64,000 nt of DNA from Polyangiaceae bacterium (GCA_020849655.1 JADLFU010000144.1:28220-92219), one strand, 5' to 3'. Shown: positions 45,858 to 55,026, numbered from the stretch's first letter. The notes: generated by a model not told the origin, from the letters alone. Made by a program: numbers and translations.

Positions 45858-46459
45858 CCGCGCGTCAGCGAGAAGAAGGCGCCCGCGGGCTTGCCCTGCT
45901 TGAAGGCCTCGCCGACGACGACGCCGGTCGCCACCTTGCGGCAGTAGTCCTTCATGCCGAAGTACACGAGGCGCGAGAGGCCCGACGCGTTGGGCTTGTA
46001 GGCCGGCCAGCCCGCGGGGACGTGCGGCGGCTCGGCCGTGTAGTCGAAGAGGATCTCGTGCGGGTGCGTCTCGTCGCCCAGCGTCGTGACGAAGTAGCCC
46101 GGCCCCGTGACGAACGACATCTGCTGGTGGTTGTACCCGACGATGACGCCCGCCTGACGGTGGAAGCGCTTCTGGAACCGGGTGAAGGCCGCGAGCGAGT
46201 TGCGCCCCTCGTAGATGAGCGTCTCGCCGTCGGGCACGGACGCGGGGAAGAAGTCTTCCATCGTCATCTTCGGCCCGTCGGCGACCGCCGCGTACAGCTT
46301 GCCGACGCGCGCGCCGGTGATCGAGAGCACCTCGGCGAGCCGCGCCGCCGGCTCCTGCGCGTCGAGCAGCGCGCTGATGTCCGCGTACGTGCCGCCTCCG
46401 TCGACGACCTCACGGAGCGAGCGGGAGGACACGGACGCGGAGGCGGCGGCTTGCGACAT
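45851..46459 (-). CDS. Conserved-looking hypothetical protein
   Basis: A 202-residue soluble protein of unknown family. It starts with a Ser/Ala-rich tail, then a well-structured domain containing 'LYAAVADGPKMTMEDFFPASVPDGETLIYEGRN', 'AGVIVGYNHQQMSFVTGPGYFVT' and 'LVYFGMKDYCRKVATGVVVGEAF'. The balanced composition and clear hydrophobic pattern support a real enzyme or ligand-binding protein. It has no signal peptide or membrane segment. ATG 46459 is the start, facing the divergent glycosyltransferase gene across 181 bp in which I see no clear promoter. It ends in TAG. Confidence 0.7.
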   Translation of the reverse strand: MSQAAASASVSSRSLREVVDGGGTYADISALLDAQEPAARLAEVLSITGARVGKLYAAVADGPKMTMEDFFPASVPDGETLIYEGRNSLAAFTRFQKRFHRQAGVIVGYNHQQMSFVTGPGYFVTTLGDETHPHEILFDYTAEPPHVPAGWPAYKPNASGLSRLVYFGMKDYCRKVATGVVVGEAFKQGKPAGAFFSLTRGQ

Positions 46460-46640
46460 GCGCGCGACCCTAGCCCCAAAGCCCGAGGCTCGCAAAGCAC
46501 ACCTTTCGGTCGATTGCGGGGCCGCGGCGACGATGGCAAGCGGCGTGGATGCGATGGATGTGGCTCCTGGGTGCGCTCGGCGCCCGGCTCGCACGCGGCG
46601 GGTGGACCGATGCGCCGTCGCCGGGCAGCGCGGGCGCGCC

Positions 46641-47345
46641 GTGATCGCCGGGCTGAGCGTCGCGGTGGTCGTGCCGGCGTTCGACGAGGAGGCGCGCGTG
46701 GGGCGGACGGTCGCGCGCGTGCCCGGGCTCGTCGATCACGTCGTGGTCGTCGACGACGCGTCGCGGGACGGCACGGCGCGCGCCGCCGGGGCGAGCGGCG
46801 ATCCGCGCGTCACGGTCGTGCGGCACGCGCAGAACCGCGGCGTCGGCGCGGCGATCGCGACGGGCTACCGCGAGGCGCGCAGGCGAGGCGCGGACCTCGT
46901 CGCGGTGATGGCGGGGGACGATCAGATGGACCCCGACGATCTGCCCGCGCTCCTCGCGCCGCTCGTCTCCGGGCGCGCCGACTACGTGAAGGGCAACCGC
47001 CTCGGTCACCCGCGCGCGCGAGAGATGCCCGCGCACCGGCGGCTCGGCACGTGGGCCCTCGGGCGCGCGACCTCGTGGGCGATCGGCGCGCCGCTCGGCG
47101 ACAGCCAGTGCGGCTACACGGCGATCACCGGCGCGCTCATCGACGCCTTGCCGCTCGAGCGGCTGTTCCCTCGGTACGGGTACCCGAACGATCTGCTGTC
47201 GATGATCGCGAGGTCCGGCGGCCGCATCGCGGAGGCGCCGGTGCGGCCTGTCTACGCGGGCGAGCGCTCGGGGCTGCGGCCGTGGCACGTCGCGGTCATG
47301 CTCGGCCTCATCGGGAGGGCGCGGGCGCGCCGCGCGTGGGGATGA
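46641..47345 (+). CDS. Family 2 glycosyltransferase
   Basis: A 234-residue GT-A fold transferase. It has 'VVVPAFDEEARVGRTVARVPG' at the N-terminus, the nucleotide-binding 'VVVDDASRDGTARAA', 'NRGVGAAIATGYREARR', the metal-binding acidic motif 'VMAGDDQMDPDDLPAL' and 'GDSQCGYTAITGALI'. This subfamily (dolichol-phosphate mannose synthase-like) moves a sugar from a nucleotide donor to a lipid carrier or polymer. It has no membrane helix, so it acts at the cytoplasmic face. GTG at 46641 fits the family's usual N-terminus. A GNAT gene follows 37 bp downstream. Confidence 0.88.
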   Translation: MIAGLSVAVVVPAFDEEARVGRTVARVPGLVDHVVVVDDASRDGTARAAGASGDPRVTVVRHAQNRGVGAAIATGYREARRRGADLVAVMAGDDQMDPDDLPALLAPLVSGRADYVKGNRLGHPRAREMPAHRRLGTWALGRATSWAIGAPLGDSQCGYTAITGALIDALPLERLFPRYGYPNDLLSMIARSGGRIAEAPVRPVYAGERSGLRPWHVAVMLGLIGRARARRAWG

Positions 47346-47382
47346 TCACACTCCGCGCTGGAGTCCCGCGCGCGCGCGAGGG

Positions 47383-48216
47383 ATGCTCGGCAAGATGACG
47401 CCGACGATCGAGCGGCTGGGGCGAGAGAGCCTGCTCGCGTGCGTCGAGCTCGCGGACGCGTGCGGCTGGAGCGACGAGCTGTCCGACTGGCGCCCGCTGT
47501 TCGCCGCAGCGGAGGTGACCGGCGTGCGGCGCGACGGCGCGCTCGTGGCCTGCTGTACGCGCGCGCCGCTCGGCGCGGTCGCGGTGCTCGGCAAGCTGCT
47601 CGTTCGACCGGACGCGCGGCGGCGCGGGCTCGCGCGCGCGCTCGTCACGCGCGCGATCGAGGCGTCGCAGGGCGCGGTGGTGTCGCTGGTCGCGACCGAC
47701 GAGGGACGACCGCTCTACGATTCGCTCGGCTTCTCGCCTGTCGGCGAGATCGTCGCGCTCGACGGGCGGCTGGCCGCCGACGGCCCGCCGTTGCCGCCCG
47801 ATGTCACCCTCGGCGCGTTCGATCTCACGCGCGCCGTCGAGCTCGATCGCGCGCTCACCTCGTGTGATCGCGGCGAGCTCCTGCGGGCGCGCGCCGCGGA
47901 GGCCGTGCAGGCGTGGTCGGCGTTCCGGGGCGGAGAGTTCGTCGGGTACGCGATGGCGACGAGCCACCCGGAGCGGCGCCTGGTCGGCCCCGTCATCGCG
48001 CGCGATCCCTCGCTCGGCGCGGCGCTCGTGTGCGCGGTCGCGGGCATCCATCGCGTGCGGGTGCACGTCCCGTCGTTTCACTGGGCGACCGTCGAGGCGC
48101 TGACGACGCGCGGCCTCGAGGTGACGGCGCGGCGCGCGGAGCTCACGCTGGGCGGCGTCGCCTCGCCGCTCGCGACCCCGGCGCGCGTCGCCCTCGCGAG
48201 CCAGGCGCTCGGCTGA
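47383..48216 (+). CDS. GNAT-family N-acetyltransferase
   Basis: A 277-residue protein whose N-terminal half is a GNAT domain: 'VLGKLLVRPDARRRGLARALVTRAIEAS' carries the acetyl-CoA pyrophosphate loop (R-x-x-G-x-A type), followed by 'VSLVATDEGRPLYDSLGFSPVGEIVAL'. The C-terminal half looks like a second, diverged GNAT-like domain ('VELDRALTSCDRGELLRARAA', 'GEFVGYAMATSHPERRLVGP'), as in two-domain GNAT proteins. The substrate is unknown. The ATG at 47383 has GAGG just upstream, and ATG 47395 (MTPTIERLG) is an alternative. No signal peptide. Confidence 0.8.
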   Translation: MLGKMTPTIERLGRESLLACVELADACGWSDELSDWRPLFAAAEVTGVRRDGALVACCTRAPLGAVAVLGKLLVRPDARRRGLARALVTRAIEASQGAVVSLVATDEGRPLYDSLGFSPVGEIVALDGRLAADGPPLPPDVTLGAFDLTRAVELDRALTSCDRGELLRARAAEAVQAWSAFRGGEFVGYAMATSHPERRLVGPVIARDPSLGAALVCAVAGIHRVRVHVPSFHWATVEALTTRGLEVTARRAELTLGGVASPLATPARVALASQALG

Positions 48217-48221
48217 CGCGC

Positions 48222-48250
48222 GTGACACGCGGCGGGCGAACGTCGGTATA
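48222..48250 (+). promoter_or_regulatory. Possible sigma-70-type promoter before the kinase-DUF4388 gene
   Basis: GTGACA (48222-48227) and GGTATA (48245-48250) are separated by 17 bases, close to the -35/-10 consensus and standing out in GC-rich DNA. The predicted transcript would start near 48257, only a few bases before ATG 48265, which favours that ATG as the start. Confidence 0.35.
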
Positions 48251-50310
48251 TGCTGGACACCCTCATGTCGGCAGAGCCGGGACGACCGCCGCCAGAGCAG
48301 CTGGGTGACTACGCCCTGCTGCGGAGGCTCGCCGTGGGCGGGACGGCGGAGGTGTTCCTCGGGCACGACCGCCGCGACCCCCGGCAGACGACGCTCGTCA
48401 TCAAGCGGCTGCTCCCGGTGCACCTCGCCGATCCGGCGATGGTCGCGATGTTCGTGTCGGAGGCGCGCATCCACCGCGTGATCGAGCACCCGAACGTCGT
48501 GCGCGTGCTCGACGCGGGCGTCGCCGACGGCGAGCCCTTCCTCGTCCTCTCCTACGTCGAGGGGATCGATCTGTCCCGCCTCGCCCGACGCGCGGAGGCA
48601 GAGGCCCGCGCGCTGCCGCTCGGGCTCGCGATCTACGTCGCGCGCTCGCTGACGGAGGCCCTCGAGGCGGTGCACACGGCGACCGGCGACGACGGGCAGC
48701 CGCTCGGCGTCGTGCACCGCGACGTGACCCCGTCGAACGTCTACCTCTCCTCGCGCGGCGAGGTCGTCCTCGGCGATTTCGGCATCGCGAAGACGAGCCT
48801 CGGGCGGCAGAGCCGCGCGTCGATGGGCGGCGCGCTGAAGGGCAAGTACGCGTACCTCGCGCCCGAGCAGGTCGGCGGAGAGCCGGCAGACCGCCGCGCC
48901 GATCTGTTCTCGCTCGCCGTCGTCCTGTCCGAGCTCCTGCTCGGGCGGCCGCTGTTCGAGGGCGCGGGGCAGCTCGCGGTGCTGCTCGCGATCCGCGACG
49001 GGCGCATCGACCGGCTCGCCGCCATCCGCGACTCGCTTCCGGACGGCCTGTTCGACGTGCTGTCGCGCGCGCTCGCGCGGGAGCCGGCCGAGCGCTTCCA
49101 GTCGGCGCGCGAGCTCGGCGACGCGCTCGCGCCCTTCGAGGGCGAGCGGCACGTGCGCCGGGCGGAGCTCTGCGAGTGGGTGGCGTGGGCGCGCGACACG
49201 AACGAGCTCGCGCGAAAGCTGAAGGCGTCCATCCGCGAGTCGAGCGACAGGCGGCGCGCGGTCGCCGCGCCCACGAGCGACGATCCTGCCCCGGCCGACG
49301 ATCCCCCGACGGTGCCGCGCGCCGTCGACGCGGACGCCGAGCCCGCGACGCAGCGCTTCGACGAGCGGCCGAGCCGCGTGAGGTTCGCGCGGGGCGGGAC
49401 CGCGGGCCCCATCGGCTTCGCGCAGATCATCGCGATGGTCGTCACGGGCGAGGTCGCGCCCGACGACGAGGTCGATCTCATGGGCGAGGGGTTCCGCCGC
49501 GTGAGCGAGATCGAGCTGCTCGTGCGCCACCTGCCGGACGAGACGACGACGCGCTCGCTCTCGGCGCCGACGCCGCCCGACCTCAGCTTCTCGCTCGGCG
49601 AGCTCGAGCTGCTCGAGATCCTCGGCCGCCTCGCGCGCCGCGGCGAGACGGGCGCGCTGCTCGTCAGCGGGCCGGGGAGAGAAGGCGCGGGCGCGCAGCG
49701 GCGGGAGATCTACCTGAAGGAGGGCAAGCTCTTCCACGTCGTGTCGAGCGAGCCGGGCGACCTGCTCGGTCAGACCCTCGTGCGGCGCGGCGTGCTGTCG
49801 GCGGGCGAGCTCGACATGGCGCTCGCCGTGCTGTCGAGGTTCCAGGGGCGCCTCGGCGACACGCTGATCGGCCTCGGCCTCATCGACGGCGTGGCGCTGT
49901 TCCGCGAGATCGAGGAGCAAGGCAAGGACAGGCTGGCGCGCGCGTTCGGCTGGCGCGCGGGCCAGGCGGCGTTCCACCGCGGCGTCTTGCCGCAGCGGGT
50001 GGAGTTCCCGCTCGACCTCGACATGGCGCCGGTGCTGCTCGCGGGCGCCGAGGCGTCGCTCGGCGACGAGGCGGTGATGGACCGGTTCCGCGCGCGGCTC
50101 GGCGTGAAGTTCCGCCGCGTCCGGGCGACGACGGGGCGGCCGCGCGCGCCGCTGCCGCGCCCTCTCGCGCTCGTGCTCGAGTCCCTGGGCGCGGGGATGG
50201 AGCTGCGCCAGCTGCTGCTCAGGCTCGGGACGACGGGCGCGCTCGACGGACCGGGCGCGCTGCGGGCGCTCGGCGTCGCGCTCGCGCTCGGCCTCGCCGA
50301 GCAGATCTGA
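48250..50310 (+). CDS. Ser/Thr protein kinase with C-terminal DUF4388 domain
   Basis: A 686-residue protein. The kinase core is complete: 'LAVGGTAEVFLGHD', Lys in 'TLVIKRLLPVHL', HRDVTPSN, DFG in 'LGDFGIAKTS' and 'GKYAYLAPEQVGGE'. A linker leads to a short GYF_2-like segment ('GGTAGPIGFAQIIAMVVTGEV', about 378-420). About 445-600 match DUF4388 ('LLEILGRLARRGETGALLVSG', 'YLKEGKLFHVVSSEPGD'), a domain linked to gliding and signalling proteins in myxobacteria. No membrane helix is seen. ATG 48250 is listed. ATG 48265 may be the true start, because a promoter-like -10 box overlaps 48250. Confidence 0.9.
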   Translation: MLDTLMSAEPGRPPPEQLGDYALLRRLAVGGTAEVFLGHDRRDPRQTTLVIKRLLPVHLADPAMVAMFVSEARIHRVIEHPNVVRVLDAGVADGEPFLVLSYVEGIDLSRLARRAEAEARALPLGLAIYVARSLTEALEAVHTATGDDGQPLGVVHRDVTPSNVYLSSRGEVVLGDFGIAKTSLGRQSRASMGGALKGKYAYLAPEQVGGEPADRRADLFSLAVVLSELLLGRPLFEGAGQLAVLLAIRDGRIDRLAAIRDSLPDGLFDVLSRALAREPAERFQSARELGDALAPFEGERHVRRAELCEWVAWARDTNELARKLKASIRESSDRRRAVAAPTSDDPAPADDPPTVPRAVDADAEPATQRFDERPSRVRFARGGTAGPIGFAQIIAMVVTGEVAPDDEVDLMGEGFRRVSEIELLVRHLPDETTTRSLSAPTPPDLSFSLGELELLEILGRLARRGETGALLVSGPGREGAGAQRREIYLKEGKLFHVVSSEPGDLLGQTLVRRGVLSAGELDMALAVLSRFQGRLGDTLIGLGLIDGVALFREIEEQGKDRLARAFGWRAGQAAFHRGVLPQRVEFPLDLDMAPVLLAGAEASLGDEAVMDRFRARLGVKFRRVRATTGRPRAPLPRPLALVLESLGAGMELRQLLLRLGTTGALDGPGALRALGVALALGLAEQI

Positions 50311-50312
50311 CG

Positions 50313-51257
50313 GTGGGCGAGCTCGCGCGGTCGCGGTGTCGGTGGGCGTTCGCGCTGTGCCTGCCCGCGCTCGGCGCGGCCGAGCTCGCGGCGTCGCTGT
50401 GGCTCGCCAGGCGGACGCCGCGCGACGCCGACTTCATCGCCGCGAAGCCCCGGATCATGGCGCTGCGGCGCCTCGCCGAGGGCGCGGTGGTCGCGCCACG
50501 CTGGCTCGAGCCGGTCGCGCGGATGACCCTCGGCGACGAGATCCTGCCGCTCCGCGACGTCGCGCGCGCCGACGAGTCCGCGTACGCGCGCCTGCTCCTG
50601 ATCTCCGCGCGCGGCGCGACGCTGCCGGAGCTGTCCGGGTTCCAGGCCCGACGGCGCGAGGAGCTCGGGGGCGGCCTCGTCGTGACCCTCCTCGAGAACC
50701 CCTCCCCCGCGCGTCCGACCTTCAGCTTCACCGACGCCGTCGGCGAGGGGCGGGCCGAGGTCGCGTGGATCACGGCGAGCGGCCGCGCCGCGTGCCCCTG
50801 GAGGACGGATCTGCCGGCCGCCGCGCCCGGCCTCTTCGGGCACCCCGCGATGCCGAGCGCGCGGTACGCGTGCGGGCGCTTCGCGTGGCAGTCGGTCGGC
50901 GTCACCGTCCACGACGACGAGCGCCACCTCGCGCGCCGCTGCGTCTGGTCGCACCCGCCGGAGGGCGGGCACGTGTCGATCGTGCTCCGCGACGTGCCGC
51001 TCGGGCAGGAGCTCCACGGGCACCTCTCGCTCCACTGGACCCTCGAGCGCGACCGCCCCGGCACGCCCGTCGTCTTCACCGCGCGCGTCGACGGGGTCGA
51101 GGTCGGGCGCGACGTGCACCGCGACGGCGAGGGCTGGCGCGCGTTCTCGCTGCCGCTCGGCGCGCACGGAGGCCGCGTCGCCAGAGAGGTCGAGCTCCGG
51201 GTCGAGAGCGAGCGCGCCGACCAGCGCCACGTCTGCTGGGAGGCAGACTCGCGGTGA
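50313..51257 (+). CDS. Hypothetical exported or membrane-anchored protein
   Basis: A 314-residue protein with an N-terminal hydrophobic segment (about 11-30, 'WAFALCLPALGAAELAASLWLA') and a large outer part. The C-terminal 120 residues look like a beta sandwich: 'VSIVLRDVPLGQELHGHLSLH', 'VVFTARVDGVEVGRDVHRDGEGW' and 'VELRVESE', as in carbohydrate-binding-like modules. I do not recognise a family. It lies between the kinase-DUF4388 gene (2 bp gap) and a GT39-type transferase (GTGA overlap), so it may assist surface glycan or glycoprotein assembly. That link is inference from the operon. GTG at 50313 is the start. Confidence 0.65.
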   Translation: MGELARSRCRWAFALCLPALGAAELAASLWLARRTPRDADFIAAKPRIMALRRLAEGAVVAPRWLEPVARMTLGDEILPLRDVARADESAYARLLLISARGATLPELSGFQARRREELGGGLVVTLLENPSPARPTFSFTDAVGEGRAEVAWITASGRAACPWRTDLPAAAPGLFGHPAMPSARYACGRFAWQSVGVTVHDDERHLARRCVWSHPPEGGHVSIVLRDVPLGQELHGHLSLHWTLERDRPGTPVVFTARVDGVEVGRDVHRDGEGWRAFSLPLGAHGGRVAREVELRVESERADQRHVCWEADSR

Positions 51258-52891
51258 CCCGCCTCGACCGCCGGGACCTGCTCGCCGCGGCGCTCATCGT
51301 CGTCGCGGCGACGTGGCTGCTGACGTCGACGGCGGGCACGCTCGGCTACGCGCGAGACGAGGGCTTCTACTTCGCGGCGGCCGAGTCCTACGCGCGCTGG
51401 TTCGAGCTGCTCCTGCGAGATCCCGGGCGAGCGGTGACGCGCGCGAGCGTCGACGCCGCGTGGTCTGTCAACCACGAGCACCCCGCGCTCCTGAAGTCAC
51501 TGTTCGCGCTGTCATGGTCGCTGCTGCACGGCCGCCTCCACCTGTTCGCCGAGGAGGGCACGAGCTTCCGGTTCCCGGCGATGGTGCTCTCCGGCGTGGC
51601 GACCGCCGTCACGTACCTGTGGGGCACAGAGGCGCGGGGCCGGCGGGCGGGCGCCGTGGCGGCGGGCGCGTTCTTCTTCGTGCCGACGACGTTCTATCAC
51701 TCGCACCTCGACTGCTTCGACGTCCCCATCGCGGCGCTCTGGACGCTGACGGCCTGGGCCTACTGGCGCTCGCTCATCGGCGGTGGCTGGCGCTGGGCGG
51801 TGCTGGCGGGCGTGCTCTTCGGGCTCGCGCTCGACACCAAGCACAACAGCTGGTTCTTGCCGTTCTTCGTCTGCGCGCACACGTGCCTCTCGCGCCGCGC
51901 GGAGCTCTGGGAGGGCCTGCGGCGCGGGCGACTGTCGCTGCCGCTCGCGATCCCTTGCATGGCGCTGCTCGGCCCGCTGGTGTTCGTCGCGGGGTGGCCG
52001 TGGCTCTGGTACGACACGGCGTCGCGCTTCTTTGGGTATGTTCAGTTTCATACGCGACACGAATATTACAACATGGAGTTTCTGGGCCAGACGTACTGGC
52101 GCCCGCCGTTCCCGCGGGGGTACGCTTGGCTGATGACCGCGGCGACGGTGCCGGCGGTCACGCTCGTCGCCGCCCTCGTCGGCGTCGCGCTGGCCGCGCG
52201 CCGCGCCCGGCGGCCCCACGGCGACGATCCCGGCGCGACCGATCTCGCGTGGGCGCTCGGGGCGCTCATCGGCTTCGCCCCCTGGCTGTCGACGGGCACC
52301 CCCATCTTCGGTGGCACGAAGCACTGGCTGACCGCGTACCCGTTCCTCGCGCTGTTCGCCGGCGTCGGGGTCGACCGCGCGCTCTCGACGCTCGGGGCGC
52401 TGTTGCCCCCGCGGCGGGCCCGGTGGGCCGTGGTCGCGGCGACCGTGTGCGTGTGCGCGTCTCCGGTCGTGCAGACGCTGCGCGCGCACCCGTGGGGGCT
52501 GTCCGCGTACACCCCGCTCGTCGGCGGCGCGCCCGGCGCGGCGACGCTGGGGCTGAACCGCGGGTTCTGGGGGTACACGACCGGCAGCGTGCTCGACGTG
52601 CTCAACGGCCTGCCGAAGGGCTCCAGCGTCTACCTGCACGACACCGCGTGGGACTCGTGGAAGATGCTCCAGCGCGACGGGCGCCTCCGCGGCGATCTGC
52701 GCGCCACGCTCGCGCCGTCGGGCGCCGACGCGGCGCTCTACCACCACGAGGCCCACATGGCGGGGGTCGAGCAGCAGATCTGGGTCGCGCTCGGCACGAC
52801 GACGCCGGCGGCGGTGCGCGGGCTCGACGGCGTGCCGATCGTCTGGGTGTACTTGAAGGCGCCGCACGGGAGCGATACCCCGCCGCGATGA
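51254..52891 (+). CDS. GT39/PMT-like dolichol-phosphate-dependent glycosyltransferase
   Basis: A 545-residue integral membrane GT-C transferase with about ten to eleven membrane segments. The first outer loop carries the expected acidic pair region ('GYARDEGFYFAAAESYARW', then 'NHEHPALLKSLFALSW'), and a later loop has 'HSHLDCFDVPIAALWTLTAW' and 'WPWLWYDTASRFFGYVQFH'. These enzymes move a sugar from a lipid carrier to a protein or lipid on the outer side of the inner membrane. The GTG start overlaps the preceding TGA, and the next gene overlaps by ATGA, so three genes are coupled. A short AT-richer patch (52030-52085) lies inside. Confidence 0.85.
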   Translation: MTRLDRRDLLAAALIVVAATWLLTSTAGTLGYARDEGFYFAAAESYARWFELLLRDPGRAVTRASVDAAWSVNHEHPALLKSLFALSWSLLHGRLHLFAEEGTSFRFPAMVLSGVATAVTYLWGTEARGRRAGAVAAGAFFFVPTTFYHSHLDCFDVPIAALWTLTAWAYWRSLIGGGWRWAVLAGVLFGLALDTKHNSWFLPFFVCAHTCLSRRAELWEGLRRGRLSLPLAIPCMALLGPLVFVAGWPWLWYDTASRFFGYVQFHTRHEYYNMEFLGQTYWRPPFPRGYAWLMTAATVPAVTLVAALVGVALAARRARRPHGDDPGATDLAWALGALIGFAPWLSTGTPIFGGTKHWLTAYPFLALFAGVGVDRALSTLGALLPPRRARWAVVAATVCVCASPVVQTLRAHPWGLSAYTPLVGGAPGAATLGLNRGFWGYTTGSVLDVLNGLPKGSSVYLHDTAWDSWKMLQRDGRLRGDLRATLAPSGADAALYHHEAHMAGVEQQIWVALGTTTPAAVRGLDGVPIVWVYLKAPHGSDTPPR

Positions 52892-53949
52892 CCGAGGGCG
52901 AGATCACCGCGCGCCAGCGCACGTCCGCGCTGCGCGCGCTGGCGCGGCAGTGGAGCACCCTGAACTGGAGCGTCTTCGGCGAGGCGATGAAGGCGCCGAC
53001 GTTCGAGCTGTCGACCGCGGAGGGCCAGCTGGGCGGCTACCGGCCCGCGTACCGCTCGATCTCGATCTCGGAGCGCCTCGTGTTCGGTCAGCCGTGGCTG
53101 GTGGTCGTCGAGGTGCTGAAGCACGAGATGGCGCACCAGTACGTGAGCGAGGTGCTGAAGGTGAGCGACGAGACGGCGCACGGCGCCGCGTTCGCCGACG
53201 TGTGCCGGCGGTTCTCGATCGACGCGCGCGCGGCGGGCATGCCCGAGGTGGAGCAGGAAGAAGAGCGCCTGCGCGAGCGCGTCGCCCGCCTGCTCGCGCT
53301 CGCGGAGAGCCCGAACCAGCACGAGGCCGAGGCCGCGATGCGGGCGGCGCAGCGCCTGATGCTGAAGCACAACCTCGACACCGCGGGGGCGCGCCGCGAC
53401 TACGTGTGGAAGACGCTGGGCACGCCGACCGCACGCGTCCAGGAGCCCGATCGGTACCTGGCGACGATCCTCTGTCGCCACTTCTTCGTCGAGGCGATCT
53501 GGGCGGCGGTGTACGACGCCGCGGCCGAGCGGCGGAAGAGCGTGCTCGAGGTGTGCGGCACGTCGTCGAACGTGGCGCTCGCGGAGTACGTCTACGCCTT
53601 CCTCCGAGAGACGGCCGAGCGGCTCTGGCGCGCCCACAAGCGCGCGCACGGCCTGGCGTTCGACCGCGAGCGCAGGAGGTTCCTGTCCGGCGTGATGCTC
53701 GGGTTCAGCGAGAAGCTGAAGGCCGAGCAGCGAGAGAGCGAGCAGGCCGGGCTCGTGTGGCAAGCGGACGCGGACCTGCAGGCCTACTACCGCGGCCGTC
53801 ACCCGCGGGTGTCGACCGTGACCTTCGGCAGGAGCGGCCCCAGCCTCGCGCACGCGCACGGCCGCGTGGCGGGCCGCGGGATCGAGCTCCACCGGCCCGT
53901 CGGCGCGGGCTCACCCTCGGGGCCGCGCCTGCTCGGCCCGCGCCGTTGA
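52888..53949 (+). CDS. SprT-like metalloprotease-fold protein with DUF2786 domain
   Basis: A 353-residue cytosolic protein. The N-terminal half resembles SprT-like zinc peptidases: the active-site motif is 'LKHEMAHQYV' (HExxH, about residues 75-79), with a further His in 'ETAHGAAFADVCRRF'. Around 125-165 lies the DUF2786 signature, 'VARLLALAESPNQHEAEAAM' followed by 'QRLMLKHNLD', and the C-terminal part is charged and helical. The two domains occur together in many bacterial genomes, but the role is unknown. ATG 52888 overlaps the GT39 stop (ATGA). It meets the convergent gene with no spacer (53949/53950). Confidence 0.82.
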   Translation: MTEGEITARQRTSALRALARQWSTLNWSVFGEAMKAPTFELSTAEGQLGGYRPAYRSISISERLVFGQPWLVVVEVLKHEMAHQYVSEVLKVSDETAHGAAFADVCRRFSIDARAAGMPEVEQEEERLRERVARLLALAESPNQHEAEAAMRAAQRLMLKHNLDTAGARRDYVWKTLGTPTARVQEPDRYLATILCRHFFVEAIWAAVYDAAAERRKSVLEVCGTSSNVALAEYVYAFLRETAERLWRAHKRAHGLAFDRERRRFLSGVMLGFSEKLKAEQRESEQAGLVWQADADLQAYYRGRHPRVSTVTFGRSGPSLAHAHGRVAGRGIELHRPVGAGSPSGPRLLGPRR

Positions 53950-54816
53950 TCACCACATCGTGAAGTCGACCACGAGCCCGCCGCGCGCGCCGCGGTAGTC
54001 GTCGAACACCGACGTGCGCAGCGGCAGGAGGTACCCGCCCTCCGCGTGCACGAACACGTTGGGGCTCGCGTACAGGTGCAGGCCGAGCGTCGGCGTCAAG
54101 GTCGCCGCGCCCGTGCGCCCGGTGGGCAGGAGGGCGCCCGTCGCCAGGCCGAACGTCGGGATCAAGAACCGCCGCTGCGGGTTGCGCTCGAACGACAGAT
54201 CCAGCGCGAGCGCGGGCGCGAACACCGACTTGCCCTCCTTCGGGAACATGAGATCGAGATCGAGGCTGATCCGGCCGTGGCTCGGCCCGCGGTTGTCGTT
54301 GCGGTGGATCCACGAGAAGAACACGATCTCGACGCGCGGGCCCTGCGCGTAGGCGCCCGACGCGGGCGCGTAGCCGGTGTAGCCGAGCCCAGGGAGGAAC
54401 CCGCTCTCCCACTCCTCCTCGAACACGATCCGCAGCGTCGCCGTGTCGGAGGACTTGCCGTCGCTGACCTCGACGCCGAGCGTGAGCGCGCCGCCGGAGG
54501 GAGACGGCCACGTGACGATCGCGTTGCTCTCGCCCGACCGCGGCTGCTCGAGCGTCGCGCCAGGCGGGAGGCCCGTCACCGTGAAGCGCAGGGCGTCGCC
54601 GTCGGGATCGCTCGCGTAGAGGGAGAACACGAGCGGCTCCTCGGGGCGCGTCGGCAGCCGCTCGTGGCGCGTCCCCTTGTCGCCGAGCTTCGGCGGGGTG
54701 TTCGGCCGCGTCCGCGGCGCGAACTCGAGCGGGCCCCGCGCCTCCTCCGCGACCGACACGGACGGCGTCAGGAGCGCGAGCGCGACGAGCGAGGTGCGGA
54801 GGACCGGGGGCACCAC
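53950..54816 (-). CDS. Exported Ig-like/outer-membrane protein
   Basis: A 288-residue exported protein (signal peptide to about SVSVAEE). Residues about 60-125 form a putative Ig-like domain: 'PLVFSLYASDPDGDALRFTV', then 'TGLPPGATL' and 'GVEVSDGKSSDTATLRIVF'. The rest has alternating aromatic/hydrophobic strands ('GRISLDLDLMFPKEGKSVF', 'NVFVHAEGGYLLPLR') that could be a small beta-barrel or transthyretin-like surface module. It ends with an aromatic residue (…VVDFTMW), as many outer-membrane barrels do. ATG 54816 is the start. It follows the 67-residue gene by six bases. Confidence 0.7.
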   Translation of the reverse strand: MVPPVLRTSLVALALLTPSVSVAEEARGPLEFAPRTRPNTPPKLGDKGTRHERLPTRPEEPLVFSLYASDPDGDALRFTVTGLPPGATLEQPRSGESNAIVTWPSPSGGALTLGVEVSDGKSSDTATLRIVFEEEWESGFLPGLGYTGYAPASGAYAQGPRVEIVFFSWIHRNDNRGPSHGRISLDLDLMFPKEGKSVFAPALALDLSFERNPQRRFLIPTFGLATGALLPTGRTGAATLTPTLGLHLYASPNVFVHAEGGYLLPLRTSVFDDYRGARGGLVVDFTMW

Positions 54817-54822
54817 GCCACG

Positions 54823-55026
54823 CTACGCGCGCGGCATCCGGCGCTGCAAGAGCGCGACGAGGCGCACCAGCGTCTCGTGCCAGGTCTTCCAGCTCTCGTC
54901 GAGCAGCGCCTCGCTGATCGAGAGCCCGTACGCCGACAGCGTCAGGCGGGAGCCGTCGGGCCCCTTGTCGGTCGACAGGCGGGCGTCGTGCTCCAGGCAC
55001 CAGCGGCTCGCGTCATCGAAGCTCAC
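54823..55026 (-). CDS. Small hypothetical protein
   Basis: A 67-residue protein with a folded look: 'CLEHDARLSTDKGPDGSRLTLSA', then a helix 'SISEALLDESWKTWHETLVRLVALLQRR'. It has no signal peptide or known domain. It sits between dnaG (43 bp upstream) and the Ig-like gene on the same strand and could be read with either. The balanced composition, including several Trp and a natural-looking hydrophobic helix, supports real coding despite the short length. It ends in TAG. Confidence 0.5.
   Translation of the reverse strand: MSFDDASRWCLEHDARLSTDKGPDGSRLTLSAYGLSISEALLDESWKTWHETLVRLVALLQRRMPRA

Noticed and set aside
46460..46640. An ATG at 46533 as the start of the glycosyltransferase
   Set aside because: It would add 36 Arg/Ala-rich residues before the family's usual N-terminus. 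GTG at 46641 fits better.
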